Shown here one piece after another: positions 5,312 to 5,363 of a stretch of DNA of 5,363 nucleotides. Both the position numbers and the translations under genes were made by a program. Below the pieces are notes generated by a model. That model worked only from the letters and a program-made list of their open reading frames with translations. It had not been told where the DNA came from and made no database searches. The stretch is from Gammaproteobacteria bacterium (GTDB lineage Bacteria; Pseudomonadota; Gammaproteobacteria; UBA9214). How positions within the stretch are numbered: position 1 is the first letter of the stretch; each line of letters begins with the position of its first letter. The stretch covers positions 1 through 5,363 of the forward strand of contig JAUVNM010000147.1 of NCBI GenBank assembly GCA_030599705.1, read 5' to 3'.

Positions 5312-5363
5312 GTAGGAGCCAGCTTGCTGGCGAATTCTTAATCGTTCGGTTAGCCGTTCGCCA
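5312..5363. repeat. REP/REPIN-like element truncated by the window end
   Basis: The plus strand carries a classic Pseudomonas-type REP: foot GTAGGA at 5312-5317, then the stem GCCAGC (5318-5323), loop TT, GCTGGC (5326-5331), then GAA. After a 22-base spacer the window ends in TTCGCCA (5357-5363), the exact reverse complement of TGGCGAA at 5328-5334. I infer that an inverted second REP starts here and continues past the edge, giving a REPIN-type doublet. It lies about 71-122 bases upstream of the htpG start, in the region where a promoter would be expected. REP sequences of this kind are dispersed in many gammaproteobacterial genomes and are linked to RAYT transposases. Confidence 0.7.

Overview
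The window looks like a piece of a gammaproteobacterial chromosome. HtpG, Hsp15, a FrnE-like DsbA protein and a MoxR-type ATPase all have proteobacterial character, the coding DNA is moderately GC-rich, and the gaps carry GTAG-footed REP-like palindromes of the kind common in Pseudomonas and its relatives. I cannot name a genus from the sequence alone.

Every gene I can support is on the minus strand, so transcription runs from high to low coordinates. From right to left: a REP/REPIN-like element at 5312-5363, cut by the window edge, lies upstream of htpG (5241-3340), the complete Hsp90 chaperone. Four bases past the htpG stop is a 37-bp palindromic repeat (3300-3336), followed by a DsbA/FrnE-type thiol oxidoreductase (3272-2631). 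A 52-bp inverted pair of REP-like units (2570-2621) separates it from hslR (2535-2143), the Hsp15 S4-domain RNA-binding protein. Abutting it is a Nudix hydrolase (2142-1696) that starts on TTG directly after the hslR stop, in the same frame. Its stop overlaps by ATGA the start of a degraded Rossmann-fold dehydrogenase remnant (1699-1453), probably from a glycerol-3-phosphate dehydrogenase-like gene. Then comes a MoxR-type AAA+ ATPase (1401-358). The last 357 bases have no credible gene. They are visibly more AT-rich and hold a TATAAT box, an inverted repeat and a small hairpin.

Functionally this is a stress and housekeeping neighbourhood. HtpG folds client proteins, Hsp15 rescues stalled 50S subunits after heat shock, the DsbA-like protein handles thiol/disulfide chemistry, and the Nudix enzyme removes nucleotide-diphosphate compounds. 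Tight spacing makes hslR, nudix and the dehydrogenase remnant a former translationally coupled unit. htpG and the dsbA-like gene are set apart by repeats. The MoxR ATPase would normally be expected beside a von Willebrand-factor-A partner, and none is encoded immediately downstream here.

I found no clear previously undescribed system. The most useful leads are the three different GTAG-footed palindromes in the gaps, the decayed dehydrogenase within an operon, the stop-separated same-frame hslR/nudix junction, and the AT-rich island after the apparently orphan MoxR ATPase.
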